Part shown: piece by piece, positions 19,594 through 29,677 of the stretch
Numbering within the stretch: the first letter of the stretch is position 1
Layout: every line of letters begins with the position of its first letter
DNA from: Bremia lactucae
Taxonomy: Eukaryota > Oomycota > Peronosporomycetes > Peronosporales > Peronosporaceae
Direction of reading: 5' to 3'
Length of the DNA stretch: 32,577 nt
Assembly: GCF_004359215.1 (NCBI RefSeq)
Contig: NW_027152212.1
Span: forward strand, 1 to 32,577
The notes under the pieces: model-generated
What the model was told of the DNA's origin: nothing
Database searches by the model: none
The model's input: the letters and a program-made list of their open reading frames with translations, nothing else
Translations under genes and position numbers: made by a program

Positions 19594-20136
19594 TAGCTCG
19601 GCCTTGAGGGTTGGCCGATTATGGAAGAAGGATGTGTTCGGAACTTTTAAAAGACTTAGTTGTTTAGTTTATTTAAGTCTCTTTAAGTTAAACCGAAGAT
19701 TCTTTAAGATGGTGCGCTCGGCTTCTTCCAAAATCGCGTCTACTTCGGGAAGCAGTGCTGATAAGGTGGACCCTTGCGTGGGTAGGCAGGATTTCTCCTT
19801 GGTGAGCTGCTTTGCTAAGATCCTTGCAATTCGCGGATCTTTTGTAAAGACGCAAGCAGATCGTTTGCAGTCTTTGCAGACTTTTCACCGTACTCAAAGA
19901 GGAAAGCCTTACTGCAGTCGAATGGAATCTGAGTATTACCTTCTCTTCTTGCTCATAGAACTCAACGACTTACTTTAGCCCTTAGGCGTAATGTGTTAGA
20001 GATTCAACCTTATCGCAGATGGATTAACTGTTTCCGAGTTAAGCCGGACCCAATTTCACACAGACGCTTAGATTTACAGTGGATACTGAAAAATACACAC
20101 TCAAAACTGCTACGCAGCGCTTCAAAGGTACGGAGC

Positions 20137-20350
20137 AGTTGACTGCGAGCGGAAATTCCCACGCTACAAGCAGTACGTAACTGGCTGCAAGCGGAATCTT
20201 TCACGCTACAAGCAGTACCGGGCAATCCAACACAGTGCAGTCCAACGAAGCGCGAACGGCGAAGAAGCGAGCGAACGGGGAAGAAGCGAGCGAACGGCGC
20301 AGAAGCGAGCGGACGGCGAAGAAGCAGGCGGATGGCGGAGAAGCAAGCGG
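20137..20350. repeat. Tandem repeats in the gypsy leader
   Basis: Two repeat types lie between gag and the 5' LTR. At 20143-20218 a unit of about 42 bp (CTGCRAGCGGAA..TTCACGCTACAAGCAGTAC) occurs twice. At 20261-20350 a 19-bp unit, GAAGAAGCGAGCGAACGGC with small changes, occurs about 4.7 times. They sit in the leader, a place where retroelement packaging signals and repeats occur; function unknown. Confidence 0.8.
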
Positions 20351-20354
20351 AAGA

Positions 20355-20371
20355 CCAGCAAGTGGTACCAC
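20355..20371 (-). other. Putative primer-binding site of the gypsy element
   Basis: After the 5' LTR end (CCTGACA on the minus strand at 20373) comes AGTGGTACCACTTGCTGG. The TGGTA start, two bases from the LTR, resembles Met-tRNA primer sites, as in the other gag-bearing element at 1141-1157. Confidence 0.5.
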
Positions 20372-20372
20372 T

Positions 20373-20620
20373 TGTCAGGAATGAGGGTAAATTACGACTG
20401 AATTAAAATTAGTTTACTGACCGATACTTTTGGTATACTCCTTAAGGTATCGCATATCCTAAATCTAATTCTTATTAAGTATCATCTCTCCTAATTGCGC
20501 AAACCTGCTTATTTGTTTTTATTATGGCGCATATGTAAAATTTAATTAAAGAAAATGAATTGTTTTGAAATATAAATCGAAATGAGTGGTCAAGGGCTCA
20601 CGAGTTGACTGGTCCTTACA
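20373..20620 (-). repeat. 5' LTR of the gypsy element
   Basis: 248 bp; see the mobile element entry. Ends TGTCAGG at 20373 and CTTACA at 20620. The next five bases, ATGCC, are the mutated target duplication. Confidence 0.88.
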
Positions 20621-20951
20621 ATGCCGTCAATGCGTCGAAATTTATCCTATTCCATTCACTTATTTCAGCAAGTTTTCAATTTTGACAAGTAATTTATTAC
20701 GGTAGACCCTCGCGTATCGCCGCTATCTCATCATGCCATTTCAGACATTTCGTAAATCATTTCCAACAATAAGTACCTTAGGACAAGTGTTGTGACGGAG
20801 CATTTCGAACATTTTAAAAGAAATATTTATCAAAGTTTTCAAATAAGCGTTGGCTCTGTAAGATGATTGATTTTTAGAAAAATAAAATTGATAAATTCGT
20901 CAAGACTGTGCCATTAATTAGCGTGAACGTTGACCATTCTAATGTCTCGAT
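20621..20951. other. Upstream region of the C2H2 gene
   Basis: AT-rich, no convincing frame or repeat. Holds the promoter region of the gene at 20952, but I see no element I can name. Confidence 0.35.
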
Positions 20952-22297
20952 ATGCCAACGACATCAACCGTTCCGTTATTAAGCCTTGATTCGCGGAAAT
21001 CCTTGCAACGTTCAGCTGCGAAACGCCGCTGTATCAAACACAGTGAGACCGACGTTCAGTATGTGATCAAGCGACTGAAGCGGCGACGTTCGAATCATGG
21101 GTTACCCGTCGACTCGTCCGACGATTTGATACAAAAACTGCAAGAGATGGACAAAGCGTTTCAAGTTGCTAAGAATATGCGCTCACTATGCCGTTGCTGG
21201 TCCTGCCAGCATCTGCGACGCTGGAGCTCCTCCTTCCAGCCCTACCAATGTAACTTTAAATGGTGCATGATCGCGTTTGAATCTTTCATCGACATGTACG
21301 AGCACCAACTGACGGTACATGGACGCCTTAATCCGAAAACAGGCCTTGTAGTATGTGATACTTACCGTCAGCAGCGAGGAACGTTGGCCTACCCACCAGC
21401 TACAGTTTATGCTGCACAACAGCACATGTGCCCAAGTTGTCCACCAGTACCTTGGAAGTCGATAGACGAATTGGATGGCGAGGCACAGGTCGTACGTGAC
21501 AAGCTTTCAAAATACAATTCTTACTGCTTTGAGACTCTATACAAGCTGTTTAAAATTGGATACAAGCTAGTGAAACAAAATGGATGGAATGAAATGCTGC
21601 GACAGTATCAAATCGCCATGGAATATTATTATTCAGGATTGAAATTTCCAGCCTCGAGTCGCAGATTTCATGACGGCTGTCCATCGGTTGAGCAAGGTAG
21701 AAACTGGCTAGTACGTATATAAATGTGAAGCTGCTTCTGTGTGAATTTTTAATTTATACTTTTTCTAGACATCAACTGATCGAGAAGATGCTCGCTCACT
21801 TTTTCCTATTAGCGTTAGCGATAGCGTCATTGCCGAGTCTGAATTTGTTTTGATCGACACGAAACGCGACCAGACAACGCATGAAAAATGTATTGAAATA
21901 CGTGATGATACGAACGACAAAGGCTTGCTTACACGGGCGACTACTCACAGCAACGTTAAATCGCTTGAGAACGGCTTCTGACGACAATGTCAGGGCAACA
22001 TTATATGATGAACGGCATTTTTCGAAGATGCCACAGCTAATTGACTTTGACGGTTTGAATGTAAACCAAACTATTGCTGTTGGGAATACGGATAGCAACC
22101 TTATGCGTGAACGAGATGTACTTGAGGCCGTTTGCGACACTGACAACGATATTTTGGAATTCGATGTCATGACGGTAAAACTGACAGCCACCACGGTAGC
22201 GGCTTTGAAACGAAATTCTCTTTTCCAACGCAGGCCAGTGAAAGCAACTACAGCAGCGGGAGTAAGTTCAATGAAAAACTTGAGTAGCCAATCATAA
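20952..22297 (+). CDS. C2H2-like zinc-finger protein, conserved-looking
   Basis: Three exons, 20952-21710, 21769-21901 and 21951-22297, giving 412 aa. The introns are GTACGT..TTCTAG (58 bp) and GTGATG..CTCACAG (49 bp), both in frame. The short second intron is a proposal: without it the frame stops at 21981, but the following 110 codons look coding (DDNVRATLYDERHFSKMPQL). A finger of the form C100-X4-C105-X12-H118-X4-H123 is visible (YQCNFKWC to HQLTVH). Basic runs KRR at 24-26 and KRLKRRR at 40-46 may be nuclear localisation signals. Other Cys pairs (CRCWSC at 80-85, CPSC at 150-153) may bind metal. Function cannot be named; a DNA- or RNA-binding nuclear protein is the plain reading. Confidence 0.68.
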
Positions 22298-22589
22298 AAT
22301 AAATTATTCTTACGGATTTCTCGTAAAAAGTTTTATTTCTTATAAACTACGCGTCGACGAGATTTTCATCTCTGACCCTATGAGAGCGGCAGCGAGGACA
22401 AAGGCAAGCTACGCCGGCAAAGACAGTACTGTCAGTATAAGTGAAAGAATTGGCAATCTTGGCAACAAGCATCTGAATGCAATATTAGTCGATATTTTTC
22501 GTATCTCAAGGATAAACTTAATCGGATTAAAGAAACCAAAAAATTATAGGGGTATAAGTCAACAATCTGGCCACACACGTCACAGTTTT

Positions 22590-25232
22590 ATGATTACGAT
22601 GACCACCGATCAATCGCCTAGCGTTGAATTGCTGCCAATTGATGTCAATTCTCGCGAGCGTATTCCCGGAAGTCCACTCGTGCCTGGAGGAGTTTCATGG
22701 TCTGAAGATGGACGTCTAGCTGTTGTGGCCGACTCGAACATCCTCGTCTCTACCTTCCGCAGTCGCGAGCTTGAGATGTTTCAGCCTGATGGTCCCGCTG
22801 TCTCGAAAGACTTTGTGTTTCTACCCGACAATCCTGTCAACGAACACGTTCCAGTGGCAATTCCTCCATCAATTGAATTACTTGATGGTGGTCTACCACA
22901 AAATAGTACAACGTATTTTTTGCTTAACGATAACGACCGTCACCAACACAATCCCAAGGAGCTGTCTTTGTCGAAAAACACGGGCGCAGCTTTCATCGCT
23001 GCTGTTTGGGGACCTCGAGGATCAGCTTCGAGTAGCTCGTGTGCTTTGCTGGCACTGACAGCATCGTCACGGCTAAGTCTGCACTTCCCGCCAAGCTTCC
23101 ATTTGAATTGGAAAGAGGTCGCTGTACTTTCGGAGGGTCTCTTTAAATTTCTCCAGAGCAAAAACTTTCGTTTAGGGCCGTCTCATGATAGTCGACTTAA
23201 TAAAGTGCCATTGAGTTCAGTAATTGCGGGATTACAGGGCGATCGAAAGTATAAGAAGCAAAAAGTGGACCAGACGAAGGATAATGTTGCCATGAACTCT
23301 ATCGCTGAGTACACGCACCAATGCGCGATGATTTCGACCATGACAATTGCTTGGTCCCCCTTTATGATGACAGTGGACAAGCAAACAACAACGTCGTTAA
23401 TTGCCTTGTCGGGACGCAAAGTAAGCACAATTTGGGCGTACACGTATCCTTCGTTTGATACAAATCAGCACTTCGATCCGTTTGACTCGACAGCACCGAT
23501 TGCATGGATCGATACGAACAAGTATGGATGGGTTACCACAAGCACATGGCAGAAAATGCACCAAAACGGAACAACGTATGCAACACATGAAGACCTTGGT
23601 TTAGCGCTAGGAACATCCGAGGGAAATGTCCTGATTGCCAAGGTCCCTGTGACGGCGAGTACGCAAGATAGCTCGCCACAACAAGTGACAGTAGAGCGTG
23701 TGATTGCGGCTCCATACGCGCAACCAGTTTATGGATTGTGCATGGGAAGTTATTGGACATACTCAAACAGCCTTGCAAATGATTTGATTGTCGCATCGGG
23801 GTCGACAATTTCTGTGTGGAATTTAAAGAAGAAGAAACAAGCACAGCCAAATGCACAGTGGAAGGCTCATGATGGAAACTTGACGGGTATTGGACTGAAT
23901 TACTTTGGAGACGCGATTCTATCGGCAGCAGTGGACGGTACGATCAAAGGATGGGAAAAGGCCTCGGGGCGAATGATCTATTCGAGTGACGCGAATCACA
24001 CCTCACTGAAAGACAAGGTAGAAGTATCCGCAAAAGCTAGTAAATACCCTATTTATGGTCTGGCCATGTCTCCAAGCTCTGCACAAGTAGCGTGCCTATT
24101 TATTGCTCCTCCTGCGTCTCGACCCAACCGAAAGTCACAAGCAGATATTTCGTATAGTCGAGTCTGTTGTTCTCTCGAGTACATTCCATCGCCGTGGGTT
24201 AAAAGCTCTGCACAGATGGCTGACGTCGTGTGTCGGATTCTTAATGATAGTCAATCGGTGAGCAGCTTTATGGATGTCGTATGGGTTTGCTATAATGATA
24301 ATGCAGCCGTGATGTCCTTAAATGGCTCGTTGGACTCGACTCTTTCCGACGCGCTTAGTAAGATCCGGAGCAAAACGAGCGATACCAAAGACAATGAAAT
24401 ACTTGCGCGTAAGCCGATATATTTGCATCTCTGCCATGAGCTTGAGAAAAATTACGACAACTCCGTCCAGATAAAGTGTAAAGATGGAAGGCCTCCTCCC
24501 ATCCCGCTCCATTTGCAAGCATCGTTCTTGTTGCGCAGTGCGATTACACCAGCCGATCACCAGATGGCAGCTCATTCCACAGCGCTGGCAACGCTTCGCC
24601 GTACAATAAGCGTCTACTGGGTAGAGCGCTGTTTGATGGCCCTTCTCGCAGCGGCGAAGAAGGAATGTAAAACTTTAGGCGACTTTCTTAACCAGTCTTC
24701 GTCGGAGACCACCAGCGCGCTGATGATGGCCGACTTTTTGAGTGTACAAGTCTCGTTGAATTCTCGAAGTGAGGCTATCGTTACACAAATTTACGATCAA
24801 TTAGACTCAAAAGAACACGCTGCTGTTTGGACGACATATGTCAAAGCATTACATGAGGAGAAGCAGGCATCTAAAGACATGAATGAATCATCTGCATCTT
24901 TTCCTGAGCCTCCGTCCCGAGATACTTGTTTTATTTGCGAAAAGAGTGTACCATTCAAAGAAGTGGAGATTGCCTGCGAATCTGGGCATGTTCTAGAACG
25001 ATGCTTTCTTTCGTTTCGTTATATTGCAACCATGGAGGTATGGAAGTGCATCGGTTGCGGCGCGTCGGCATCTAAATTTGACGTGTCCGATAGCTCGAGG
25101 CCGTTTTATTTATTATATAACGAAGCAACTTCTATTAATGAAGAAGTTGCTACGTCAAAAACGAAAGTAATCTGCCGTCTATGTGGTAGCTACTGCAGTT
25201 TCCTGTCGTATCAAAAGAGGATAATTAAGTGA
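22590..25232 (+). CDS. TFIIIC 90-kDa subunit-like (WD40 plus zinc region)
   Basis: The frame runs from 22380 (950 codons), but the natural start is probably the ATG at 22590 or 22599 (880 or 877 aa), because the protein part begins there with ELLPIDVNSRERIPGSPLVP, followed by GVSWSEDGRLAVVADSNILV. This WD-style opening, later blades (for example NLTGIGLNYFGDAILSAAVD around residues 499-518 of the long frame) and a C-terminal zinc region match the TFIIIC delta/GTF3C4 family. The zinc part begins CFICEKS (C850), has CESGHVLERCFLSF and VWKCIGCGAS, and ends CRLCGSYCSF. TFIIIC binds the A/B boxes of tRNA genes and recruits TFIIIB for RNA polymerase III. Fungal and animal relatives have related lengths; the family is poorly conserved, so the call rests on architecture. 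Confidence 0.75.
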   Translation: MITMTTDQSPSVELLPIDVNSRERIPGSPLVPGGVSWSEDGRLAVVADSNILVSTFRSRELEMFQPDGPAVSKDFVFLPDNPVNEHVPVAIPPSIELLDGGLPQNSTTYFLLNDNDRHQHNPKELSLSKNTGAAFIAAVWGPRGSASSSSCALLALTASSRLSLHFPPSFHLNWKEVAVLSEGLFKFLQSKNFRLGPSHDSRLNKVPLSSVIAGLQGDRKYKKQKVDQTKDNVAMNSIAEYTHQCAMISTMTIAWSPFMMTVDKQTTTSLIALSGRKVSTIWAYTYPSFDTNQHFDPFDSTAPIAWIDTNKYGWVTTSTWQKMHQNGTTYATHEDLGLALGTSEGNVLIAKVPVTASTQDSSPQQVTVERVIAAPYAQPVYGLCMGSYWTYSNSLANDLIVASGSTISVWNLKKKKQAQPNAQWKAHDGNLTGIGLNYFGDAILSAAVDGTIKGWEKASGRMIYSSDANHTSLKDKVEVSAKASKYPIYGLAMSPSSAQVACLFIAPPASRPNRKSQADISYSRVCCSLEYIPSPWVKSSAQMADVVCRILNDSQSVSSFMDVVWVCYNDNAAVMSLNGSLDSTLSDALSKIRSKTSDTKDNEILARKPIYLHLCHELEKNYDNSVQIKCKDGRPPPIPLHLQASFLLRSAITPADHQMAAHSTALATLRRTISVYWVERCLMALLAAAKKECKTLGDFLNQSSSETTSALMMADFLSVQVSLNSRSEAIVTQIYDQLDSKEHAAVWTTYVKALHEEKQASKDMNESSASFPEPPSRDTCFICEKSVPFKEVEIACESGHVLERCFLSFRYIATMEVWKCIGCGASASKFDVSDSSRPFYLLYNEATSINEEVATSKTKVICRLCGSYCSFLSYQKRIIK

Positions 25233-25322
25233 TGATGCAAGCTTTGTTTTATTTGCTCACAATTTAAAGTGTAAAGAGACTAGCTAACCTTATTTCAATT
25301 TTAATCCCGAGCGATTACGAGT

Positions 25323-25973
25323 TTACGAGCATTTTTCCATTCTGCTGGCTCCAAAGTTCTGCGTCCAGTAATACTTGTACGTGGACTTCTGATTGTACGC
25401 ATATCCACAACCAAACATGGTAATCTTTTGGCGCAAGATATTGGCACGATGATTAGTAGAATTCATCCACGCTTTCATCACTTGCGCCACCGTCAAATTG
25501 CCTGCTGCAACGTTTTCACCAGCAGCTATGCTATCGTATCTTGCCGTCTGGATCCGCTGCTGTACAGTCGAGCCGTCTGAGCCGATGTGGCTCATGTAGT
25601 TTTTCACAGCCATGTCAATTGAGTGGCCTAGAGCGACATTCTGCAGCTTTGTATTCATACATAGTGGGTACAGTCCAACTATGGCCCGTTCTCGATTCAC
25701 GGCATTGAGCATTTCAAGTTGGTGTCTGTTAGATGGTAATGCCGCCTGCAAATGTCTTGGAGCAGCATTCGTTTTATTTAATTTTCTTAACATTTCGGGC
25801 GTAACAACTGGGTTTTGACCTTGTAAGTCTTCAAAATAGGCTTCTCCGATAATTGGAACATGATTTAACCGTTGTGAAAAAGCCGACGAAGCCAATCTGG
25901 ATCTAACCTTGAATGCTGTATGAGAGCCGGTTAGTGTCGTAATTGCAACGAGCAAAAGCGCAAGGTTGAGCAT
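25323..25973 (-). CDS. Secreted CAP/SCP (PR-1-like) protein
   Basis: Starts at the ATG at 25973 (216 aa, single exon); an upstream TTG frame adds only four residues. Residues 1-20 (MLNLALLLVAITTLTGSHTA) are a signal peptide. The CAP domain covers about 85-208: LEMLNAVNRERAIVGLYPL, GHSIDMAVKNYMSHIGSDG, GENVAAGNLTVAQVMKAWM, NSTNHRANIL and GCGYAYNQ with YYWTQNFG. The family's cavity residues H117, E153 and H175 are present. CAP proteins are secreted and often bind sterols or lipids; oomycetes carry several. Possible N-glycosylation sites include NKT at 66 and NLT at 159. The upstream sequence contains TCACTCTTTGTTTTC, reminiscent of the oomycete initiator, at about 30 bases before the ATG. Role in growth or infection is not known from the sequence. 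Confidence 0.9.
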   Translation of the reverse strand: MLNLALLLVAITTLTGSHTAFKVRSRLASSAFSQRLNHVPIIGEAYFEDLQGQNPVVTPEMLRKLNKTNAAPRHLQAALPSNRHQLEMLNAVNRERAIVGLYPLCMNTKLQNVALGHSIDMAVKNYMSHIGSDGSTVQQRIQTARYDSIAAGENVAAGNLTVAQVMKAWMNSTNHRANILRQKITMFGCGYAYNQKSTYKYYWTQNFGASRMEKCS

Positions 25974-27780
25974 TTTTGAAAACAAAGAGTGACACCTTGT
26001 CGGTAGGAGGCGACGAAAAGAAGACTGAGTGTGCTATTCTAGTCATAGTTTCTTTCGCACTATATTAACAGTTGGAGCACCATATATGCTGCGCTGGAGT
26101 AATTGCTGCACTTTTGGACGGTGACAATGTAAAAACTATTGCAGCATGTTAAGAAATGCTTAGCTTACTTATAGCAAGGTCTCTGCTGCCCATCTTATTC
26201 CAAGAGAATAAATGTGTCGCATTCTGTTTCTAACACACGAAATGCCTCATTAGATTTTTGCCTCGTTATATTTTTAATAGGCCATTGTAGCGGACAAGGC
26301 AATGCATGCGATTATGACAATGTTATGCGAGCTGAAGATTTAATATGAGCAGCTGGCTCTCTTTGATTATTAAATGAGGCATCTGCACTGGGATCAAGTA
26401 AAAGCGCTTGTCATAAGATTATACATGTGAATTATGGACCGGACGGTATCTCTTAAGCTACTATTAATTAAAAAAATCATTATACATTGTTAACACTATT
26501 GATTAAAATATCAGTATGTATTGTTAACAGCAAAGCGGCCCAATCACATAAACGGAACAATTGAGTATTCTTGCGGTGTCAATTGCTGTTATCTAAGGTA
26601 ATTAAAAGATATAATTAAGATAGCAAGAGTTTTCTTATTTTCGGTAATATAGATTTTTTGCAATATCAAATTATGTTAAGGTCTACTGCCATAAATTCAT
26701 CTCTTCGCTAATCGTTGTGATTTATTGTCTGGTATCTAGACTGGCTTCTGCTTCTCTCTTTCATGTACCTACCGTCAACCAAGGTCGTCGGAATGTCACC
26801 ACGCAGCAGTTCCAGCTTAATCACTATTCACACATACCACTAACCTATGTGTTGCACGCGTTCCTACACCGAAAATTAGTGGAATCTGTTACTGATCGTT
26901 AAACTTGGTCAGCCTCTCCACAGTCTCTGCAGGTCCTATAAGCTTAGGCCTCTGGGTTTACGACCAACTTTTACAGAAGAATTTAATCCAGAGCAACACT
27001 CCATGGGGATGAGATTTAATAAAGAGTGTGACATGTTTGCATAAAATGGTGAGCGTGGATAATATCAGTGAACAGCTTTCGCAGAGTGCGATAGAGCAAG
27101 ATATTTAGCATGGAGTGATTCTTTATCGATAATGAGAGCCCTTTCAAAAAAAAACATTCAACAATGCGCCAGCATCAATTTTTACATTGTTGCTTACGTT
27201 ATGAAGGTTAAAAGTTTCAGAGACGCAACAAATTTCCCAGAATGTGAGAGATATTACATATGGAAGATATTAGTACCTATTTATTGAGCCTTTTCGGGGA
27301 TATTCATCGAGTAACACTTAAGCTGTGCCGTTTGCGCTTAAGCTCAAATAATTATGCCGTCAAAGATGTAAGTATTCCCACTAGAATTCTAGTCAACAAA
27401 CAATAATGTTTTGCCCATACGACTAAGACTGATCTATAGAGATTACTTTAGGCATCATTTTGCTCGTGTGCATTTGGTGACATGGCAACATATAGATTGT
27501 AAGACCATGAAAGCCTTTGTATATTCTCTCTTTACGACCTCCACAAAGATGGTGACTTGAGCTCTATCTTCATGATATTAAGTCAGATGGGATTTTGTAC
27601 GTTTGATATCGAAGGCGTACCGTACAAAATATCATGAAGGCAGAATTTTAGCAAAAATGCTTTCGCTAATTATCATTTATCCTATACTGCCAGAAAAAGC
27701 AGTGGATGAGAAATTAATAAAAGAAGCGGGCTACGCGCAACAAAGAAATAGTGAGTGAAGGCGGGACAAATGAAGCATTT
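25974..27780. other. Gene-poor AT-rich region
   Basis: About 1.8 kb with no convincing gene. Short frames such as 26717-26902 lack known motifs. Small repeats occur: TATACATTGTTAACA near 26481 recurs as TATGTATTGTTAACA near 26515. A broken inverted repeat lies at 27570-27637. Confidence 0.4.
27570..27637. repeat. Interrupted inverted repeat
   Basis: TCATGATATT (27570-27579) plus TTTTGTACG (27593-27601) together are the reverse complement of CGTACAAAATATCATGA (27621-27637). A 13-base stretch interrupts the left arm. Confidence 0.6.
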
Positions 27781-27783
27781 ATT

Positions 27784-27970
27784 AGCTACTAAAGAATACA
27801 AAAATGCATGCATGAAGATCGCCTGAAATTTTGCAGAATACAGCGTGCTTGAGAAGCGTGCCCACTGCTCTTTGTAAAAATACCTACGGCAAATGTAAAT
27901 TAATGACAAATCAGCTGAGCTTTCGAGAATGATTACCTGCCGGTACAAGTCAATCGGAAATGGTTCATAG
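27784..27970. repeat. Duplicated segment, copy 1
   Basis: Matches 31813-32042 closely, in the same orientation, apart from a 10-bp deletion near 27860 and a missing stretch of about 35 bp near 27940. It covers the end of the ankyrin exon, an intron and the next exon. Confidence 0.8.
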
Positions 27971-28460
27971 GAGTAAAGCCATGCTTCTCCGTCGCATCGA
28001 TATCAGCTACTGCATCAATTAAGCTTTGAATGAATGTAGCCATGTCGATAGATTGCTCCACGACGTGAAGTGATCGTCTTCCTTTTCTATTGCACACATT
28101 AGCATCTGCTCCCATGAAAATCAATAATGTAATTGCTGTAAGCTGGCGTTTGTGCACCGCTGCGTGAAGCGGCGACCCTTTTCTAGACATGGCTAAAATC
28201 TGCAAAACCTACTTATCTCGAGATTTTCACGATGAGCACAGCAAGTAGAGCTCCACAGTCGATGAAAGCAGTCACCCAGCCGAGTCAAAGTCTCCACGGC
28301 TTACTGCGACACATGTCAGGTAGTGAAACATCTCCAACTCTAAAGACCGCAGCTGATAGCAGAAACTCTACAAATGATTGACCATTGTTTTAACAACAAC
28401 ATCTTCTCTCCACTTTTTTTTTCCACAGTTGTGCTCGTTCTCAAACTAAACTTGCATCCG
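27784..28460 (-). pseudogene. Ankyrin-repeat gene remnant
   Basis: One minus-strand frame contains coding-like sequence from about 28460 (NEHNCGKKKWREDVVV) through SFCYQLRSLELEMFHYL and CVAVSRGDFDSAG, interrupted by in-frame stops TAG at 28368, TGA at 28272, TGA at 28227 and TAG at 28209. From the ATG at 28190 it runs on into KGSPLHAAVHKRQLTAI, TLLIFMGADANVCNRKG and ATEKHGFTPMNHFRL, two recognisable ankyrin repeats, until 27933. A donor-like AG|GTAATC follows, then an exon-like part to 27850. Ankyrin repeats are protein-binding modules; the function here is lost or unknown. The last two stops could lie in an intron, but the first two cannot easily be removed. See the sister copy at 31813-32042. 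Confidence 0.65.
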
Positions 28461-29677
28461 ATTGCTCCTGCTGTCTCTTGTATACGCTGATAAATTTGCG
28501 TTCTCAGCTGGCTAAATAGTAATCGACTCCGTCCTGTTTTTCCGAAAGGAAACCCATCCTGTGAGTCCGTTAGGAGCGACAAGTGTTCGATCTTCGTATA
28601 CAGATACTTAGCTTAGAGTGTATTTTTCCTCTGCTGATCCCGTTCATACCGACATTAACTGTGCAATCAACGAGATGTCTTCGTCTTAACCACTTAATGC
28701 ATTAGATGCCCGTCTCTGAGCGCGCATTCCGTTGCTGGTATTAATATTTTAGTCGGCTAAAGATTCATAAGCAGCCTAGAGCGATAGAGACATCAAAGCT
28801 TTAGTTGCTCTTCTTTTTTAGTGCTTTCAGGCGTCACCGTAAAGCATTGCGCGTCAGTATATTTAAGACTGATACTGGTTGTCGCGGTGAGTAACCACAG
28901 ATTGGTGACATCAAAGTCCCACAGATAGATAGTCAGAACCGTGTGGGGACATCAAAGTCCCGCAGATAGATAGTCAGAACCGTTTGTTACGCCACGAGAC
29001 TTTAATTGCCGGATGCTTCGCCAGAAATTCCTCGATGGGCATCGTAGACACAATCTCGGCTTTACAGCGCATCGCGATGCGTCGCAAGAGAGAAAACCGG
29101 TCACTGCCAGCGTTCTTACTGCTAGTCTAATTAGCGTCACACCTCCGCGCCTGAACCTTATGAGGGCGCTAAGTGCATATCGGTCCACGACTGCTCTTCT
29201 AATGATTTCGTTTCAAATCGCGCAACGAGCGCGAATATGTCATGACAACGCAAAAAAAAGTGTCGAATTATGGTTTTTAATTTATTTTACATAAAAAGTG
29301 TTGAAGCGGAGACTCAACGGTCACTTCCCGAGTAGAGTTTATGTGTTCGAATTCTATTTTTCTGTTTCAATTTAATAAAATTTTGCAGCAGAGACACACT
29401 GCTTGATGGCCACTTTAGGAGCGTATGATTCTCTATTTTCTGAATAAGATGTAAATGAAGTTGTCTGTTCATTCAAAACCTTTCACTATTGATGGGACAG
29501 AGACTCTTCCAATGTGCTCTTTTGATGATACTGGATGATCAGAGGGGAGTCTTTCAAAATGATACAGTAGCTCTTTGATTTAGAAAAAAGTCTCTTCAAT
29601 AGATCTGTCTATGCAGGAATCGCGCCGACTGCATTCAGTAGTTTGATCCTCATTATTCAATTTCTTTATTCACAGCA
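28461..29677. other. Region upstream of the TBC-like gene
   Basis: About 1.2 kb. A minus-strand frame at 28582-28340 (RSRLLFSQLRTQIYQRIQET and following) may be an upstream part of the ankyrin remnant. Otherwise there is a 41-bp direct repeat at 28907-28988 and no convincing gene. A splice-acceptor-like TTCTTTATTCACAG directly precedes the ATG at 29678, so an upstream exon of the TBC-like gene could be hidden here. Confidence 0.4.
28907..28988. repeat. 41-bp tandem direct repeat
   Basis: Two adjacent units, both with ACATCAAAGTCCC and CAGATAGATAGTCAGAACCG; the units start at 28907 and 28948 and differ at few positions. Confidence 0.8.

Larger units (their letters stand above)
14948..20620 (-). 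mobile_element. Degraded Ty3/gypsy chromovirus with two LTRs
   Basis: A full-length but dead LTR retrotransposon of about 5.7 kb read on the minus strand. Its LTRs are 14948-15196 (3') and 20373-20620 (5'), both TG..CA on the plus strand. They differ at roughly twenty positions by eye, so the insertion is old. Flanking 5-mers ACGCC (14943-14947) and ATGCC (20621-20625) are a target duplication with one change. A purine tract sits next to the 3' LTR at 15197-15204 and a TGGTA-type primer site next to the 5' LTR. The order gag, protease, RT, RNase H, integrase, chromodomain is that of Ty3/gypsy chromoviruses. Stops and frameshifts break every gene. Confidence 0.93.

Noticed and set aside
20261..20350. 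19-bp repeats as a CRISPR array
   Set aside because: The units are directly adjacent with no spacers, in a eukaryotic retroelement leader.
25974..27780. Search for tRNA, snRNA or other RNA genes in the gene-poor region
   Set aside because: No A/B-box pair with a cloverleaf or other clear RNA pattern could be recognised by eye; a dedicated RNA gene search would be needed to exclude them.
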